Assembly (NCBI RefSeq): GCF_900185715.1
Contig: NZ_FYAS01000019.1
Coordinates: 124,001 to 188,000 of the forward strand
Length of the DNA: 64,000 nt
Reading direction: 5' to 3'
DNA from: Allobosea sp. CS1GBMeth4
Lineage (GTDB): Bacteria > Pseudomonadota > Alphaproteobacteria > Rhizobiales > Beijerinckiaceae
Position 1 is the stretch's first letter; every line of letters begins with the position of its first letter. Position numbers and translations under genes: made by a program. This document shows, piece after piece, positions 8,930-17,739 of this stretch. The notes under the pieces are model-generated. The model ran no database searches and had not been told where the DNA came from. It worked only from the letters and a program-made list of their open reading frames with translations.

Positions 8930-9787
8930 TCACGTTGACCAGGTGCGCGGCAGCGCACGGCCGATCACATGCCCGAGCAGCATGACGAGGGCGCGACGCA
9001 GCGCCTGCGCATCGGGCGAGAGGAGGCGGATCAGGAGGAAGCCGTCGAGAATGCCGGCGCCGGCCTCGACCGCGGCGAAGGCGGGATCGCCGTCGATCAC
9101 GGCGCGGATGCCGGAGAGCTTGTCCGGCTGGCCCGGGCCCGCCACGAACACGGTCGCGGCGGCGCGCGCGCCCTGCCCGACCGCCTTGCGTCCCAGCGCC
9201 GCGTCGATGGCGCCGTCGAGCCGGAGATCCTCGGCGAAGATCAGCCTTCCCTCGCGGCGGATGCGCCAGCGGTCATGCAGCAGGCCGCGCGCCAGGCTCT
9301 CACCCATGGCGGAGCGGCCGAAATAGAGCGTCTCGGCGGCGATGAAGCCGGCATCGGCCGCGAGCGCGACATCGAGGCTGCGCGACAGGCGCGAGCCCGA
9401 GAACAGGATCGTCTCCTGCGGCAGCCAGGCGAGCTCGGCACCGGCTCCGACCTCGATCCGGGTCTCGACCCGCGTCTGGCTGCCCTGGCTGCGATAGATC
9501 TTCTCGGCGGCCTGCGTCGTCACCACCGCCCGGGCGCCGGGATCGAGGGCGATGCGCGTGACGGCACGGTCGCCGCCCGCCATGCCGCCGGCGGTGTTGA
9601 TCAGCACCGCCTCGCAGCGCTCGTCATAAGCGGTGGGGAAGCGGGCGCGGTAGCCGCCGCTCTCCGCGAGCTCAAGGCGCATGGTGCGCGGGCCGACCCG
9701 GCCGAAGCGCAGGCGCACGCCGCCATCGGCGCGGACATAGTCCGGCAACAGCGGTTCGAGGGGCTGCGGCAGCGCGGGCGCGAACAT
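8930..9787 (-). CDS. ureD: Urease accessory protein UreD
   Basis: UreD (285 residues) docks on apo-urease and, with UreF and UreG, channels nickel to the active site. Characteristic motifs are 'LINTAGGMAGGD', 'AVVTTQAAEKIYRSQG', 'LAWLPQETILF' and 'EDLRLDG'. The ATG at 9787 gives the standard UreD N terminus; the frame is open upstream to 10057 but that part encodes low-complexity Arg/Ser sequence. It is the first gene of the ureD / acidic protein / ureAB / DUF1003 / HD / ureC operon and follows the sugar-kinase gene after about 100 bases. Confidence 0.95.
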   Translation of the reverse strand: MFAPALPQPLEPLLPDYVRADGGVRLRFGRVGPRTMRLELAESGGYRARFPTAYDERCEAVLINTAGGMAGGDRAVTRIALDPGARAVVTTQAAEKIYRSQGSQTRVETRIEVGAGAELAWLPQETILFSGSRLSRSLDVALAADAGFIAAETLYFGRSAMGESLARGLLHDRWRIRREGRLIFAEDLRLDGAIDAALGRKAVGQGARAAATVFVAGPGQPDKLSGIRAVIDGDPAFAAVEAGAGILDGFLLIRLLSPDAQALRRALVMLLGHVIGRALPRTWST

Positions 9788-9890
9788 GCGGGCGTCGATC
9801 GGCGAACGGTGCCGCAGTGTTCCGCGCCCTCCTTTGCCGGGCAAGAGGGCCCAGGCCGGAGAGCGCCCAAATAATGAGCAGATCGCGGCG

Positions 9891-10784
9891 CTATGGATGA
9901 GCCGCGAGGAAGGCCTCGACCTCCTCGCGCGTCGGCGTGCCGGCCCGGCCGCCGAAGCGGGTGCACTTGATCGCCGCCACCGCCGAGGCGAAGCGCACCG
10001 CCTCGCGTTCCCCCTGCCCTTCGGCCAGGGCCAGCGCGAAGGCGCCATGCCAGACATCGCCGGCGCCGAGCGTGTCGACCGCCTCGATCGGGAAGGCGGG
10101 CAGATGGGCGATGCCGCCCTTCTCCATGAAGAGCACGCCGCGCGGCCCGAGCGTCACCGCCAGCCAGTTCCGGGCATTGCGCGCGAGCGCCTCCAGCGCC
10201 GCCCGCGGCTCCTGCCCGCCGGAGATCTCGCTCAGCGCCTTCTCGCTGAAGGCGACATGGCTCGCGGTGGTGACCATTTCGGGATGGGTCGGCTGGCGGT
10301 CTCCGTCGATCACGCCGGGCACGCCCGCCGCGCGGGCGAGCTTCAGCGCGGCGAGCGAGCCTTCGCCCCAGCGCGTGTCGACCAGCACCGCGTCGACGCC
10401 GGCCGGCAGCGTCCCGGGCAGCCAGTCGGTCGCGAGCGGCGTCCCGGGATCGGTATAGGAAACGACCATCCGCTCGCCCTGGGCGTCGATCAGGATGGAG
10501 GAGACCGGCGAACGCAGGCCCGGAAAGCGCGGCGAGAGCGAGGTGTCGACGCCGTCCTGCCGCAGCTGGGCGACGATGGTGTCGCCGACCGCGTCGTCGC
10601 CGAGCCTGGTCGCCAGCCAGGCCTTGCCGCCGAGCCGGCCGATCGCGGCCGAACCGCTGCCGGCGCAGCCGCCGCCGGTGACGACGAGGTCGCGGGCCCG
10701 GTCCTTCTCGCCGGGATGGGGCACGCGCTCGACGCTGTAGACATAATCGAGCGTCGCGATACCGAGACAGAAGACGCCGGCCAT
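9891..10784 (-). CDS. PfkB-family sugar kinase
   Basis: A 297-residue cytoplasmic carbohydrate kinase of the ribokinase/PfkB superfamily. The N-terminal signature is 'VTGGGCAGSGSAAIGRLGG', and the C-terminal ATP/anion-hole signature 'DTLGAGDVWHGAFALAL' holds the catalytic Asp. 'GIATLDYVYSVERVP' at the start resembles sulfofructose-kinase-like members, but no sulfosugar pathway genes are seen, so the substrate is left open. It lies five bases downstream of the aldose-epimerase gene on the same strand, which suggests that the two act on one sugar pathway. Confidence 0.88.
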   Translation of the reverse strand: MAGVFCLGIATLDYVYSVERVPHPGEKDRARDLVVTGGGCAGSGSAAIGRLGGKAWLATRLGDDAVGDTIVAQLRQDGVDTSLSPRFPGLRSPVSSILIDAQGERMVVSYTDPGTPLATDWLPGTLPAGVDAVLVDTRWGEGSLAALKLARAAGVPGVIDGDRQPTHPEMVTTASHVAFSEKALSEISGGQEPRAALEALARNARNWLAVTLGPRGVLFMEKGGIAHLPAFPIEAVDTLGAGDVWHGAFALALAEGQGEREAVRFASAVAAIKCTRFGGRAGTPTREEVEAFLAAHP

Positions 10785-10789
10785 GCCAC

Positions 10790-11836
10790 TTAGGCTCCGA
10801 ACCTGAATTCGCTGATCTGGCGATAGACCTCGCCGGGGCGCAGCACCGTCGACGGGAAATGCGGGAGATTGGGCGAATCCGGCACATGCTGCGGTTCGAG
10901 CGCGATCCCGGCGCAGGCGCCATAGGGCAGGCCGTCCAGCCCGGCGACGGGGGTATCCAGCTTGGAGCCGTCATAGACCTGCAGCGCCGGCTCTGTGGTC
11001 CACACCTGCATGGCGAGGCCCGAGCGGCCCGAACGCAGGGTCGCGGCATGGGCGAGTTCGAGGCCGGTCGCCGCCGTCGGCTCGCGGCGGTCGCGCCGGA
11101 GCAGGTAGTTGTGATCGTACCGGAAGCGCGCGCCGTCCGCATCGGTGCAGCGGATCGGCCGGCCCTTGCGGAAGTCGAACGGCGTACCGGCGACCGAGGC
11201 GAGCGAGCCGTCGGGGATCAGGTCGGCATCGACCGGCGTCATCAGATTGGCCCGAAGTTCCAGCTCGTGATCGAGGATGTCCGGCGCGTCGTCGAGGCGG
11301 AAATAGGAGTGATGCGCCAGGTTGACGATGGTCGGCGCGTCGGTGGTCGCGGTCAGCTCGATCCGCAGGGTCGCGGCGCCGGCCAGGCTGTAGCGGCAGA
11401 AGACCTCGAGCCGGCCGGGATAGCCGGCGTCGCCCGCGGGCGAGACCAGCGCCAAGGTCGCGCTCGCCTCGTCGTGATGCACCAGCGTCCAGGACCGCTT
11501 GCCGAAGCCCTGCCCGCCGCCATGCAGCGAATTCCGGCCGTGCTCGTTGAGCGGGGTCCGGTACTCGACGCCGTCGAGCACGAAGCGGCCGCCGCCGATG
11601 CGGTTGGCATAGCGGCCGGCGATCGCGCCCATATGCGGGGAGTGCTTCGGATAATCGGCGAAATCGGCGAAGCCGAGCACGACGCGCTGGCGCCCGCCCT
11701 TCGGGAGCGGCACGACGAGATCGCGCAGCACCGCGCCCCATTCCATCACCCGCGCCTCGGCCCCGCCGGGAGAGCGCAGCACGGCCTCGTGGATCGGCAT
11801 GCCGTCGTCGAGATGACCGAACAAGGTCTTGGTCAA
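10790..11836 (-). CDS. Aldose 1-epimerase (GalM-like)
   Basis: A 348-residue galactose-mutarotase-like enzyme interconverting alpha and beta anomers of aldoses in the cytoplasm. Visible family motifs are 'GAIAGRYANRIGGGRF', 'LHGGGQGFGKRSW', 'NLAHHSYFRLD' with the catalytic His, 'YDHNYLL' and, near the C terminus, 'GIALEPQHVPDSPN' with the catalytic Glu. Length is standard. It is followed by the PfkB-type kinase, together a small sugar-use operon. The VapC gene lies 24 bases upstream on the same strand. Confidence 0.93.
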   Translation of the reverse strand: MTKTLFGHLDDGMPIHEAVLRSPGGAEARVMEWGAVLRDLVVPLPKGGRQRVVLGFADFADYPKHSPHMGAIAGRYANRIGGGRFVLDGVEYRTPLNEHGRNSLHGGGQGFGKRSWTLVHHDEASATLALVSPAGDAGYPGRLEVFCRYSLAGAATLRIELTATTDAPTIVNLAHHSYFRLDDAPDILDHELELRANLMTPVDADLIPDGSLASVAGTPFDFRKGRPIRCTDADGARFRYDHNYLLRRDRREPTAATGLELAHAATLRSGRSGLAMQVWTTEPALQVYDGSKLDTPVAGLDGLPYGACAGIALEPQHVPDSPNLPHFPSTVLRPGEVYRQISEFRFGA

Positions 11837-11860
11837 GGCAGAGCACTCCGAAGCTGGATG

Positions 11861-12271
11861 TCAGGCTCCGAAGCGGATGCCGTCGATATCGGTGTGGACG
11901 AAATCATTGCCCGTGTAGGCGAGCTTTAGGCCGGATGTCAGCGCCGCTGCATAGGCGAAGCAGTCGCCCATGTTGAGGCAGGCGGGGTGGTTGGTCAGAC
12001 GATGATAACGGGCCGCGCAGACATGGGCGACGTTCATCTGCGCCATGCCCACTTCGATAATGTCGGCTTCGATCCGGTCGAGCAAACTCACGACTGCGTC
12101 GCGAGCGCTGACAAAGTCGATGCGCTTGACCGAGACGAGGCGAGAAGCCGCCTCGAACACGGCCAATGGCGAGGTTTGCAGCCGATCGGCCTCGGTGACC
12201 GCGTCCTCAATCGCGGCGATCTCCGGTTCTTTCAGTATGATCGCCACGATGATCGATGCATCCAGGAACAT
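11861..12271 (-). CDS. vapC: PIN-domain ribonuclease toxin VapC
   Basis: A 136-residue PIN-domain protein, predicted to be a metal-dependent endoribonuclease whose activity VapB blocks. The acidic triad of the family is visible: Asp4 in 'MFLDASIIVA', Glu40 in 'AVFEAASRL' and Asp103 in 'LNMGDCFAYAAA'. 'LKLAYTGNDFVHTDI' is the usual C-terminal strand with another Asp. The ATG overlaps the vapB stop by one base (TGATG), the standard coupled antitoxin-toxin order. Confidence 0.93.
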   Translation of the reverse strand: MFLDASIIVAIILKEPEIAAIEDAVTEADRLQTSPLAVFEAASRLVSVKRIDFVSARDAVVSLLDRIEADIIEVGMAQMNVAHVCAARYHRLTNHPACLNMGDCFAYAAALTSGLKLAYTGNDFVHTDIDGIRFGA

Positions 12272-12516
12272 CAGGCGTCGCCGTATTCGCGATCCCAGAA
12301 TTCCTTGTGAGTCAGCCCGTCGTCGATGGTCGGATACTGGGCGAGCCTTGCTTGCGCCGTTTCAAACGCAGCATGGATACGCGCCCGCCGCTGGGCACGA
12401 TGCTCTTTTTCGAGCCGCAAAGCGTGGCCGATCGCCTCTTGCAATGTGCAATCGCGCTCCTGCGCCAACTCCCTCGCCAGGCGATCGACTTCGGGGTCCC
12501 TTATGAGGATAGCCAT
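12271..12516 (-). CDS. vapB: VapB-type antitoxin (Rv0623-like)
   Basis: An 81-residue antitoxin. The N-terminal 'MAILIRDPEVDRLARELA' is a ribbon-helix-helix type DNA-binding segment, and the C terminus ('TIDDGLTHKEFWDREYGD') is the expected VapC-wrapping tail. The ATG at 12516 has GGAGG five bases upstream. The alternative ATG at 12528 falls inside the palindromic operator, so the inner start is chosen. The protein should repress its own promoter, alone or with VapC, through the palindrome at 12528-12561. Confidence 0.9.
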   Translation of the reverse strand: MAILIRDPEVDRLARELAQERDCTLQEAIGHALRLEKEHRAQRRARIHAAFETAQARLAQYPTIDDGLTHKEFWDREYGDA

Positions 12517-12527
12517 GCCGCCCTCCA

Positions 12528-12561
12528 TGATATCACCATCTGATATCAGATGGTGATATCA
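12528..12561. promoter_or_regulatory. Perfect 34-bp palindrome, presumed VapBC operator
   Basis: The sequence contains TGATATCA three times, spaced evenly and linked by CCATC and GATGG, giving a perfect 34-bp palindrome. It ends 11 bases before the vapB start. Type II antitoxins bind such palindromes to autoregulate. The three half-repeats could allow two or more VapB dimers or VapBC complexes to bind cooperatively. Confidence 0.85.
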
Positions 12562-12585
12562 GCGCCAACAACAACTGCGCCCGCC

Positions 12586-13035
12586 TCACCACGTCCCGGT
12601 GTTCGGCATGCTGAGCCAGGGTTCCGCCGGCGCCTTCGGCTCGCCCTTCTGCAGGATCTCGATCGAGATGTTGTCGGGCGAGCGGACGAAGGCCATGTTG
12701 CCGTCGCGCGGCGGCCGGTTGATGGTGACGCCGGCCTTCATCAGCCTGTCGCAGGTCGCGTAGATGTCGTCGACCTCATAGGCGAGATGGCCGAAATTGC
12801 GCCCGCCGGTATAGACCTCCGGATCCCAGTTATAGGTCAGCTCCAGCGTCGGGCGGCCGCGGCTGCCCTGCTCCTTCACCGCCGCCGCGTCATCGGGCGC
12901 AGCGAGGAAGACGAGGGTGAAGCGGCCCTTCTCGTTCTCGATCCGGCGGGTTTCGACCAGGCCGAACTTGGTCACGTAGAAATCGAGGGCGGCGTCGAGG
13001 TCGGTGACGCGGACCATGGTGTGGAGATAGCGCAC
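12586..13035 (-). CDS. gloA: Lactoylglutathione lyase (glyoxalase I)
   Basis: A 149-residue VOC-fold metalloenzyme converting the methylglyoxal-glutathione hemithioacetal to S-lactoylglutathione. Metal ligands appear in order: His5 ('YLHTMVRV'), Glu65 ('LELTYNWD'), His83 ('FGHLAYEVDD') and Glu126 ('ISIEILQKG'). 'FYVTKFGLVETRRIENEKG' is the usual N-terminal repeat. The start is a GTG at 13035 with GGGAGA upstream; a frame open to 13353 has no family similarity. The C terminus is about ten residues longer than in E. coli GloA. It is divergent from the cation efflux gene. Confidence 0.93.
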   Translation of the reverse strand: MRYLHTMVRVTDLDAALDFYVTKFGLVETRRIENEKGRFTLVFLAAPDDAAAVKEQGSRGRPTLELTYNWDPEVYTGGRNFGHLAYEVDDIYATCDRLMKAGVTINRPPRDGNMAFVRSPDNISIEILQKGEPKAPAEPWLSMPNTGTW

Positions 13036-13114
13036 TGTTCGTCTCCCGGGGTTGATCTGGCGGATGGATCGGGCCAAACCCGGCCGTATCCAAGAGGGCT
13101 CGCGCGGACCCATC

Positions 13115-14581
13115 ATGAGCGAAACGCAGGATCGCACGCCAAACCCGGCCGGCCCGGTGTCGCCCGGAGAGGTCTCCCGGGTCAAGCAGAAGGCCGCGAC
13201 GCTCTCCGTGATCGCCAGCGTGGTGCTGACGCTCGCCAAGTTCGGCGCGGCCCTGGTCTCCGGCTCGCTCGCCCTGCTGACCGACGCGCTGCAGGGGCTG
13301 ATCGACATCGGCTCGACGATGTTCACCTGGTTCGCGGTGCGGGCGGCCGACAAGCCGGCCGATGACGAGCACCATTACGGCCATGGCAAGCTCGAGGCGC
13401 TGGCGGCGCTGCTGGAGACCGCGATCCTGTTCGGGCTCTCGGGCGCGATCCTGTGGGAAGCCGCCAACCGCCTGTGGACGGGCAGCGAGCCGCATGTCGC
13501 GGTGACGCCGCTCGTGGTCGGCGTGCTGCTGTTCTCGCTGATGGTCGACGCGACGCGCTGGCGCACGCTGACGACGGTCGCGAAGGAGACTCGCAGCGAG
13601 GCGCTCTCGGCCGAGGCCTTGCACTTCGCCACCGATTTCGTCGGCACGGCGCTGGTCCTGCTCGGCCTGGTGCTGACGCGGATCGGCGTGCCGATGGCCG
13701 ACAGCGCGACGGCGCTGGCGCTGGCGCTGTTCATGATCGCCACCGCCTTCAGGCTGGGGCGGCGCACCATCGACACGCTGATCGACGCGGCGCCGAAGGG
13801 CGTCGCCGAGCGCCTGCGCGAAGCGGCGCAGGGCGTGCCGGGCGTCGTCAATGTCGAATGGCTGCGCCTGAGGCCCGCCGGCGGCGTCGTGCAGGGCGAG
13901 ATCGGCATCCAGGTCTCGCGGACGCTGCCGCTCGATCGCGTCAGCGCGATCAAGGACGAGCTGCTGCGGGCGCTGGTCGCGGCGGAGCCGGATTCGGCGC
14001 TGACGGTCACCGCCAGCCCGGTCCAGGTCGACGACGAGACGGCGCTGGAGCGGGTGCTGCTGATCGCGCTGAAGATGAAGGTGCCGGTGCACCATGTCAG
14101 CGTCCACACGATCGGCGAGCGCCTCGCCGTCTCGCTCGACATGGAGGTCGACGCATTACTCCCGCTCGGCGAGGCCCACGAGGTCGCGAGCCGGCTGGAG
14201 AACGCGATCCGCGCCGAGTTCGGCGGCGAGACCGAGGTCGACACCCATATCGAGCCGATGGAGACCGGCCAGCCCTCCGGCCACAACGCGCCCTGGGAGG
14301 TGGTCGAGGCGATCGGCAAGGCGATCGCGCAGGAAGCCGCCCGCCTGTGCGAGGGCGGCGGCCCGATCCGCGACATCCACAGCGTCCGCGTCCGCGAGAC
14401 CCGCAACGGCCTCGTGGTGAATTACCACTGCCGCGCCGACGCGGCGCTCGACATCGCCGCCGTGCACATGGCCGTCGACAAGATCGAGCGCAGGGTGCGC
14501 GAGGCCCGGCCCGATGTCTGCCGCCTGGTCAGCCATGCCGAGCCGGCGGTCACGGCCGGCAGGTTCCATGCCCTGCCCTGA
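13115..14581 (+). CDS. Cation diffusion facilitator family transporter
   Basis: An inner-membrane metal/proton antiporter (488 residues from the ATG at 13115; an in-frame ATG at 13064 is possible). Membrane helices span about residues 25-210. Metal-site motifs are 'LLTDALQGLIDIGST' (Asp replaces the usual first His), 'HHYGHGKLEALAAL' and 'AEALHFATDFVGTALVLLG'. Beyond the first cytoplasmic dimerisation domain it has an extra 200 or so residues, with a further 'GGETEVDTHIEPME' repeat-like unit and 'REARPDVCRLVSHAEP', so the C terminus is about twice the usual size. The exported metal cannot be told. It reads in the same direction as pepN, 62 bases upstream of it. Confidence 0.88.
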   Translation: MSETQDRTPNPAGPVSPGEVSRVKQKAATLSVIASVVLTLAKFGAALVSGSLALLTDALQGLIDIGSTMFTWFAVRAADKPADDEHHYGHGKLEALAALLETAILFGLSGAILWEAANRLWTGSEPHVAVTPLVVGVLLFSLMVDATRWRTLTTVAKETRSEALSAEALHFATDFVGTALVLLGLVLTRIGVPMADSATALALALFMIATAFRLGRRTIDTLIDAAPKGVAERLREAAQGVPGVVNVEWLRLRPAGGVVQGEIGIQVSRTLPLDRVSAIKDELLRALVAAEPDSALTVTASPVQVDDETALERVLLIALKMKVPVHHVSVHTIGERLAVSLDMEVDALLPLGEAHEVASRLENAIRAEFGGETEVDTHIEPMETGQPSGHNAPWEVVEAIGKAIAQEAARLCEGGGPIRDIHSVRVRETRNGLVVNYHCRADAALDIAAVHMAVDKIERRVREARPDVCRLVSHAEPAVTAGRFHALP

Positions 14582-14643
14582 CGGCTTCCGCCGTCCTCTC
14601 CGGCTTCATAGATAAGAGCGACCGAAGGAAGCGAGCCGAGCCC

Positions 14644-17283
14644 ATGCGCGCCGAAGACGCCCCGCTGATCCGCCTCGAGGACTACCGCCCCTCCGACTGG
14701 CTGATCGACACCGTCGACCTCGACATCGTCCTCGATCCGACGCGGACCAGGGTACGCGCCCTGCTGAAGCTCCGGCCGAACCCGGCCGGCCATGCCGGCG
14801 CGCCGCTCGTGCTCGATGGCGACGAGCTGACGCCGGACTCGCTGGCGCTCGACGATCGCCCGCTCGATCCGTCCGCCTATGCGGTGTCGCCGCAGGGGCT
14901 GACGATCGCCGCACCGCCGGCACGGCCGTTCTCGCTCGGGATCGAGACGACGCTCGATCCCAGCGCGAACACCAAGCTGATGGGGCTCTATCGCTCCGGC
15001 GGCGTCTACTGCACGCAATGCGAGGCCGACGGCTTCCGCCGCATCACCTATTTCCTCGACCGGCCCGACGTGATGAGCGTCTATACGGTCCGGCTCGAAG
15101 CGGACAAGGCGCAGGTGCCGGTCCTGCTCTCCAACGGCAACCTCGTCGCGGCGGCGGAGCTGCCCGGCGGCGAACGGCATTTCGCCGTCTGGCACGATCC
15201 GCATCCGAAGCCGGCCTATCTGTTCGCGCTGGTCGGCGGCAGGCTCGACCATGTCCGGCAGCCTTACGTCACGGCCGACGGCCGCAAGGTCGAGCTCGCG
15301 GTCTATGTCGAGCCGGGCAAGGCCGGGCGCGCCGGCTGGGCGCTGGACAGCCTCGTGCGCTGCATGCGCTGGGACGAGCGCGTCTTCGGCCGCAATTACG
15401 ATCTCGACGTGTTCAACGTCGTCGCCGTGTCCGACTTCAACATGGGCGCGATGGAGAACAAGGGCCTCAACATCTTCAACGACAAATACGTGCTCGCCGA
15501 CCCGCTGACGGCGAGCGACGGCGACTACGCCTCGATCGAGGCGATCATCGCGCACGAGTACTTCCACAACTGGACCGGCAACCGCATCACCTGCCGCGAC
15601 TGGTTCCAGCTCTGCCTCAAGGAGGGCCTCACCGTCTTCCGCGACCAGGAGTTCTCCTCCGACGAGCGCTCGCGCCCGGTGAAGCGCATCGCCGATGTGC
15701 GCACGCTGCGCGCGACGCAGTTCTCGGAGGATGCCGGCCCACTCGCCCATCCGGTCAGGCCGCGTGCCTACAAGGAGATCAACAACTTCTACACACCGAC
15801 GGTCTACGAGAAGGGCGCGGAGGTGATCCGCATGCTCAAGGCGCTGATCGGCGAGGACGCCTTCGCGCGCGGCATGGACCTCTATTTCGAGCGCTGCGAC
15901 GGCACGGCCGCGACGATCGAGGAATTCCTCGACTGCTTCGTCGAGTCCTCCGGGCAGGATCTCGCCCATTTCGCCAGATGGTACGAGCAGGCCGGCACGC
16001 CGACCGTGGTCGCGTCCGGCAAATACGACGCGCAGGCGAAGAGCTATACGCTGCAGCTCGCCCAGTCGACGCCGCCGACGCCCGGCCAGCCGGAGAAGCA
16101 GCCGATGGTCATACCGGTCGCGCTCGGCCTCGTCGGCAAGGGTGGCGACCTGCCGCTCACCAGCATCTCGCCGGCCCTGAAGGCCGGCGGCGTGGTCGTG
16201 CTCGACCGTCCGTCGCTCTCCGTCACCTTCACCGATGTGCGGGAGGCGCCGACACCGTCGCTGCTGCGCGGCTTCTCCGCCCCGGTCAGGCTCGAGCTCG
16301 ACCTCGGCGACAGCGAGCTCCTGACCCTGTTCACCGCCGACAGCGATTCCTTCAATCGCTGGCAGGCGCTGCAGACCGTGGCGACACGGGCGCTGGTGCG
16401 CGCCGGCAGGGGCGACATGACCACGCTGGATACGACGGCTTCGGCGCTCGCCGAGGCGCTGTCCGCCTTCCTCGCCGGCCCGGCCCAGGCCGACCCCGCC
16501 TTCGCGGCGCAGGCCCTGCGACTGCCGGCGCCGGCCGACATCGCCCGCGAGATCGGCGCCGATGTCGACCCGGCCGTCGTGCACGGCGCCCATCGCCGGC
16601 TCTCGGCTGCGATCGGCGCAGCGCTCGTGCGACAGCTCGCCGAGCTGCGCGGCAGCCTCGCCGAACGCGGCCCCTATTCGCCGGCCGCGGCTCCCGCCGG
16701 CCGGCGTGCGCTGCGCAACGAGGCGCTCGGCCTGATCGCACTCGGGGCTCCGGCCGAGGGCGCGCGCGCGGCGCTGGCGCAGTTCGCGGAAGCCGACAAC
16801 CTCACCGACCGGCTCGCGGCGCTGGCCGCGATGACGCTCGTTCCGGGGCCCGAGCGCGAGGAGCTGATCACGCGCTTCGGCGAACTCTATGCCCGCGAGC
16901 CGCTGGTGCTCGACAAATGGCTGATGGCGCAGGCGCTCATCGCGGAGGACGGTACCCTCGCCCGGGTCAAGGGCCTGATGGGCCACCCCGCCTTCTCGCT
17001 CGGCAATCCAAACCGCGTGCGCAGCCTGATCGGCGGCTTCGCCGCCAACCTGACCCAGTTCAACCGGGCCGATGGCGAGGGCTACGGCTTCGTCGCCGAC
17101 ATCGTGATCGCGCTCGACCGGACCAACCCGCAGGTCGCCTCCCGCCTGCTCGGCTCGTTCAAGACCTGGCGCATGCTGGAAGCCGGGCGCCGGGCCAGGG
17201 CGGAGGCCGCGCTGCGCATGGTCCACAACACGCCGAACCTGTCACGCGACGTCGCCGACATCGCCGCCCGCTCGCTGGCCTGA
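14644..17283 (+). CDS. pepN: Aminopeptidase N (M1 family)
   Basis: A zinc metallo-aminopeptidase (879 residues) removing N-terminal residues from cytoplasmic peptides. The substrate-binding GAMEN motif is at 268-272. The zinc site is HEYFHNW (His304, Glu305, His308), with the third ligand Glu about 20 residues on in 'CLKEGLTVF'. The C-terminal half is the Ig-like and helical domain of the proteobacterial PepN type, with 'GFAANLTQFNRADGEGY' near the end. The ATG at 14644 gives the family N terminus; the frame is open far upstream only as a high-GC artefact. Confidence 0.97.
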   Translation: MRAEDAPLIRLEDYRPSDWLIDTVDLDIVLDPTRTRVRALLKLRPNPAGHAGAPLVLDGDELTPDSLALDDRPLDPSAYAVSPQGLTIAAPPARPFSLGIETTLDPSANTKLMGLYRSGGVYCTQCEADGFRRITYFLDRPDVMSVYTVRLEADKAQVPVLLSNGNLVAAAELPGGERHFAVWHDPHPKPAYLFALVGGRLDHVRQPYVTADGRKVELAVYVEPGKAGRAGWALDSLVRCMRWDERVFGRNYDLDVFNVVAVSDFNMGAMENKGLNIFNDKYVLADPLTASDGDYASIEAIIAHEYFHNWTGNRITCRDWFQLCLKEGLTVFRDQEFSSDERSRPVKRIADVRTLRATQFSEDAGPLAHPVRPRAYKEINNFYTPTVYEKGAEVIRMLKALIGEDAFARGMDLYFERCDGTAATIEEFLDCFVESSGQDLAHFARWYEQAGTPTVVASGKYDAQAKSYTLQLAQSTPPTPGQPEKQPMVIPVALGLVGKGGDLPLTSISPALKAGGVVVLDRPSLSVTFTDVREAPTPSLLRGFSAPVRLELDLGDSELLTLFTADSDSFNRWQALQTVATRALVRAGRGDMTTLDTTASALAEALSAFLAGPAQADPAFAAQALRLPAPADIAREIGADVDPAVVHGAHRRLSAAIGAALVRQLAELRGSLAERGPYSPAAAPAGRRALRNEALGLIALGAPAEGARAALAQFAEADNLTDRLAALAAMTLVPGPEREELITRFGELYAREPLVLDKWLMAQALIAEDGTLARVKGLMGHPAFSLGNPNRVRSLIGGFAANLTQFNRADGEGYGFVADIVIALDRTNPQVASRLLGSFKTWRMLEAGRRARAEAALRMVHNTPNLSRDVADIAARSLA

Positions 17284-17739
17284 CGCGGGCGGCGCCGCCG
17301 ATCTCCCGCTCCGCGTCGCGAGCCCCGCGGGCGGGATCGAGCAGCGCAGGGAACGCTTCCGGATCTCCGGCGCAGGCCGGGCCCGGACCCACGAGCACGG
17401 TCGCGCCGGAGGAGGCCTGGCGCAGGCAGCGGAGCCCCCGGACCGGCCCGCGCTCGAGGGTTGCGGGCCTGCCGCCGCGCAACGCCGCGGAACGGCGAAA
17501 AGGCGCTGCTCATCCCGCCGTGAATCCGCGTTAACCAGCCGCCCGGTCAAAGGTTAACGAAGTCCTGCGCGCGCAGGATTCAACCGATTCGCGACCACAA
17601 CCCTTGCGCGCAAAAGCATCGAATTGGAGAAGTTTCCGCTAGACAAAATACCCCCTCCGGATTCAACTGACACTGATTCGGAGATGCGGCACGTCTCCCG
17701 ATCTTACTGTCGGTACATCGCTTCCGAAGGGGGACGGGC
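17284..17739. other. Intergenic region upstream of the PleC-like kinase
   Basis: 456 bases without a convincing gene. The first 240 or so are GC-rich, and I see nothing definite there. From about 17520 the composition becomes AT-richer and looks like a promoter region: a perfect 16-bp palindrome TCCTGCGCGCGCAGGA at 17563-17578, two GTTAAC sites near 17530 and 17552, and five GANTC sites. Confidence 0.6.
17522..17679. promoter_or_regulatory. Cluster of GANTC (CcrM-type) sites
   Basis: Five GANTC sites lie at 17522 (GAATC), 17577, 17586, 17660 and 17675 (all GATTC) within 158 bases; roughly one per 300 bases would be expected at this GC content. In alphaproteobacteria, CcrM methylates GANTC, and the methylation state, often read by GcrA, times transcription with replication. 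Placement just ahead of a PleC-like cell-cycle kinase gene fits such control. Confidence 0.55.

Noticed and set aside
14422..17226. A 934-codon minus-strand frame opposite pepN
   Set aside because: pepN on the plus strand has the zinc site and GAMEN motif; the antisense frame has none.
17082..17550. Short minus-strand frames over the pepN end and the following gap
   Set aside because: Low-complexity Arg/Pro/Ala content with no start signals; regarded as GC artefacts.
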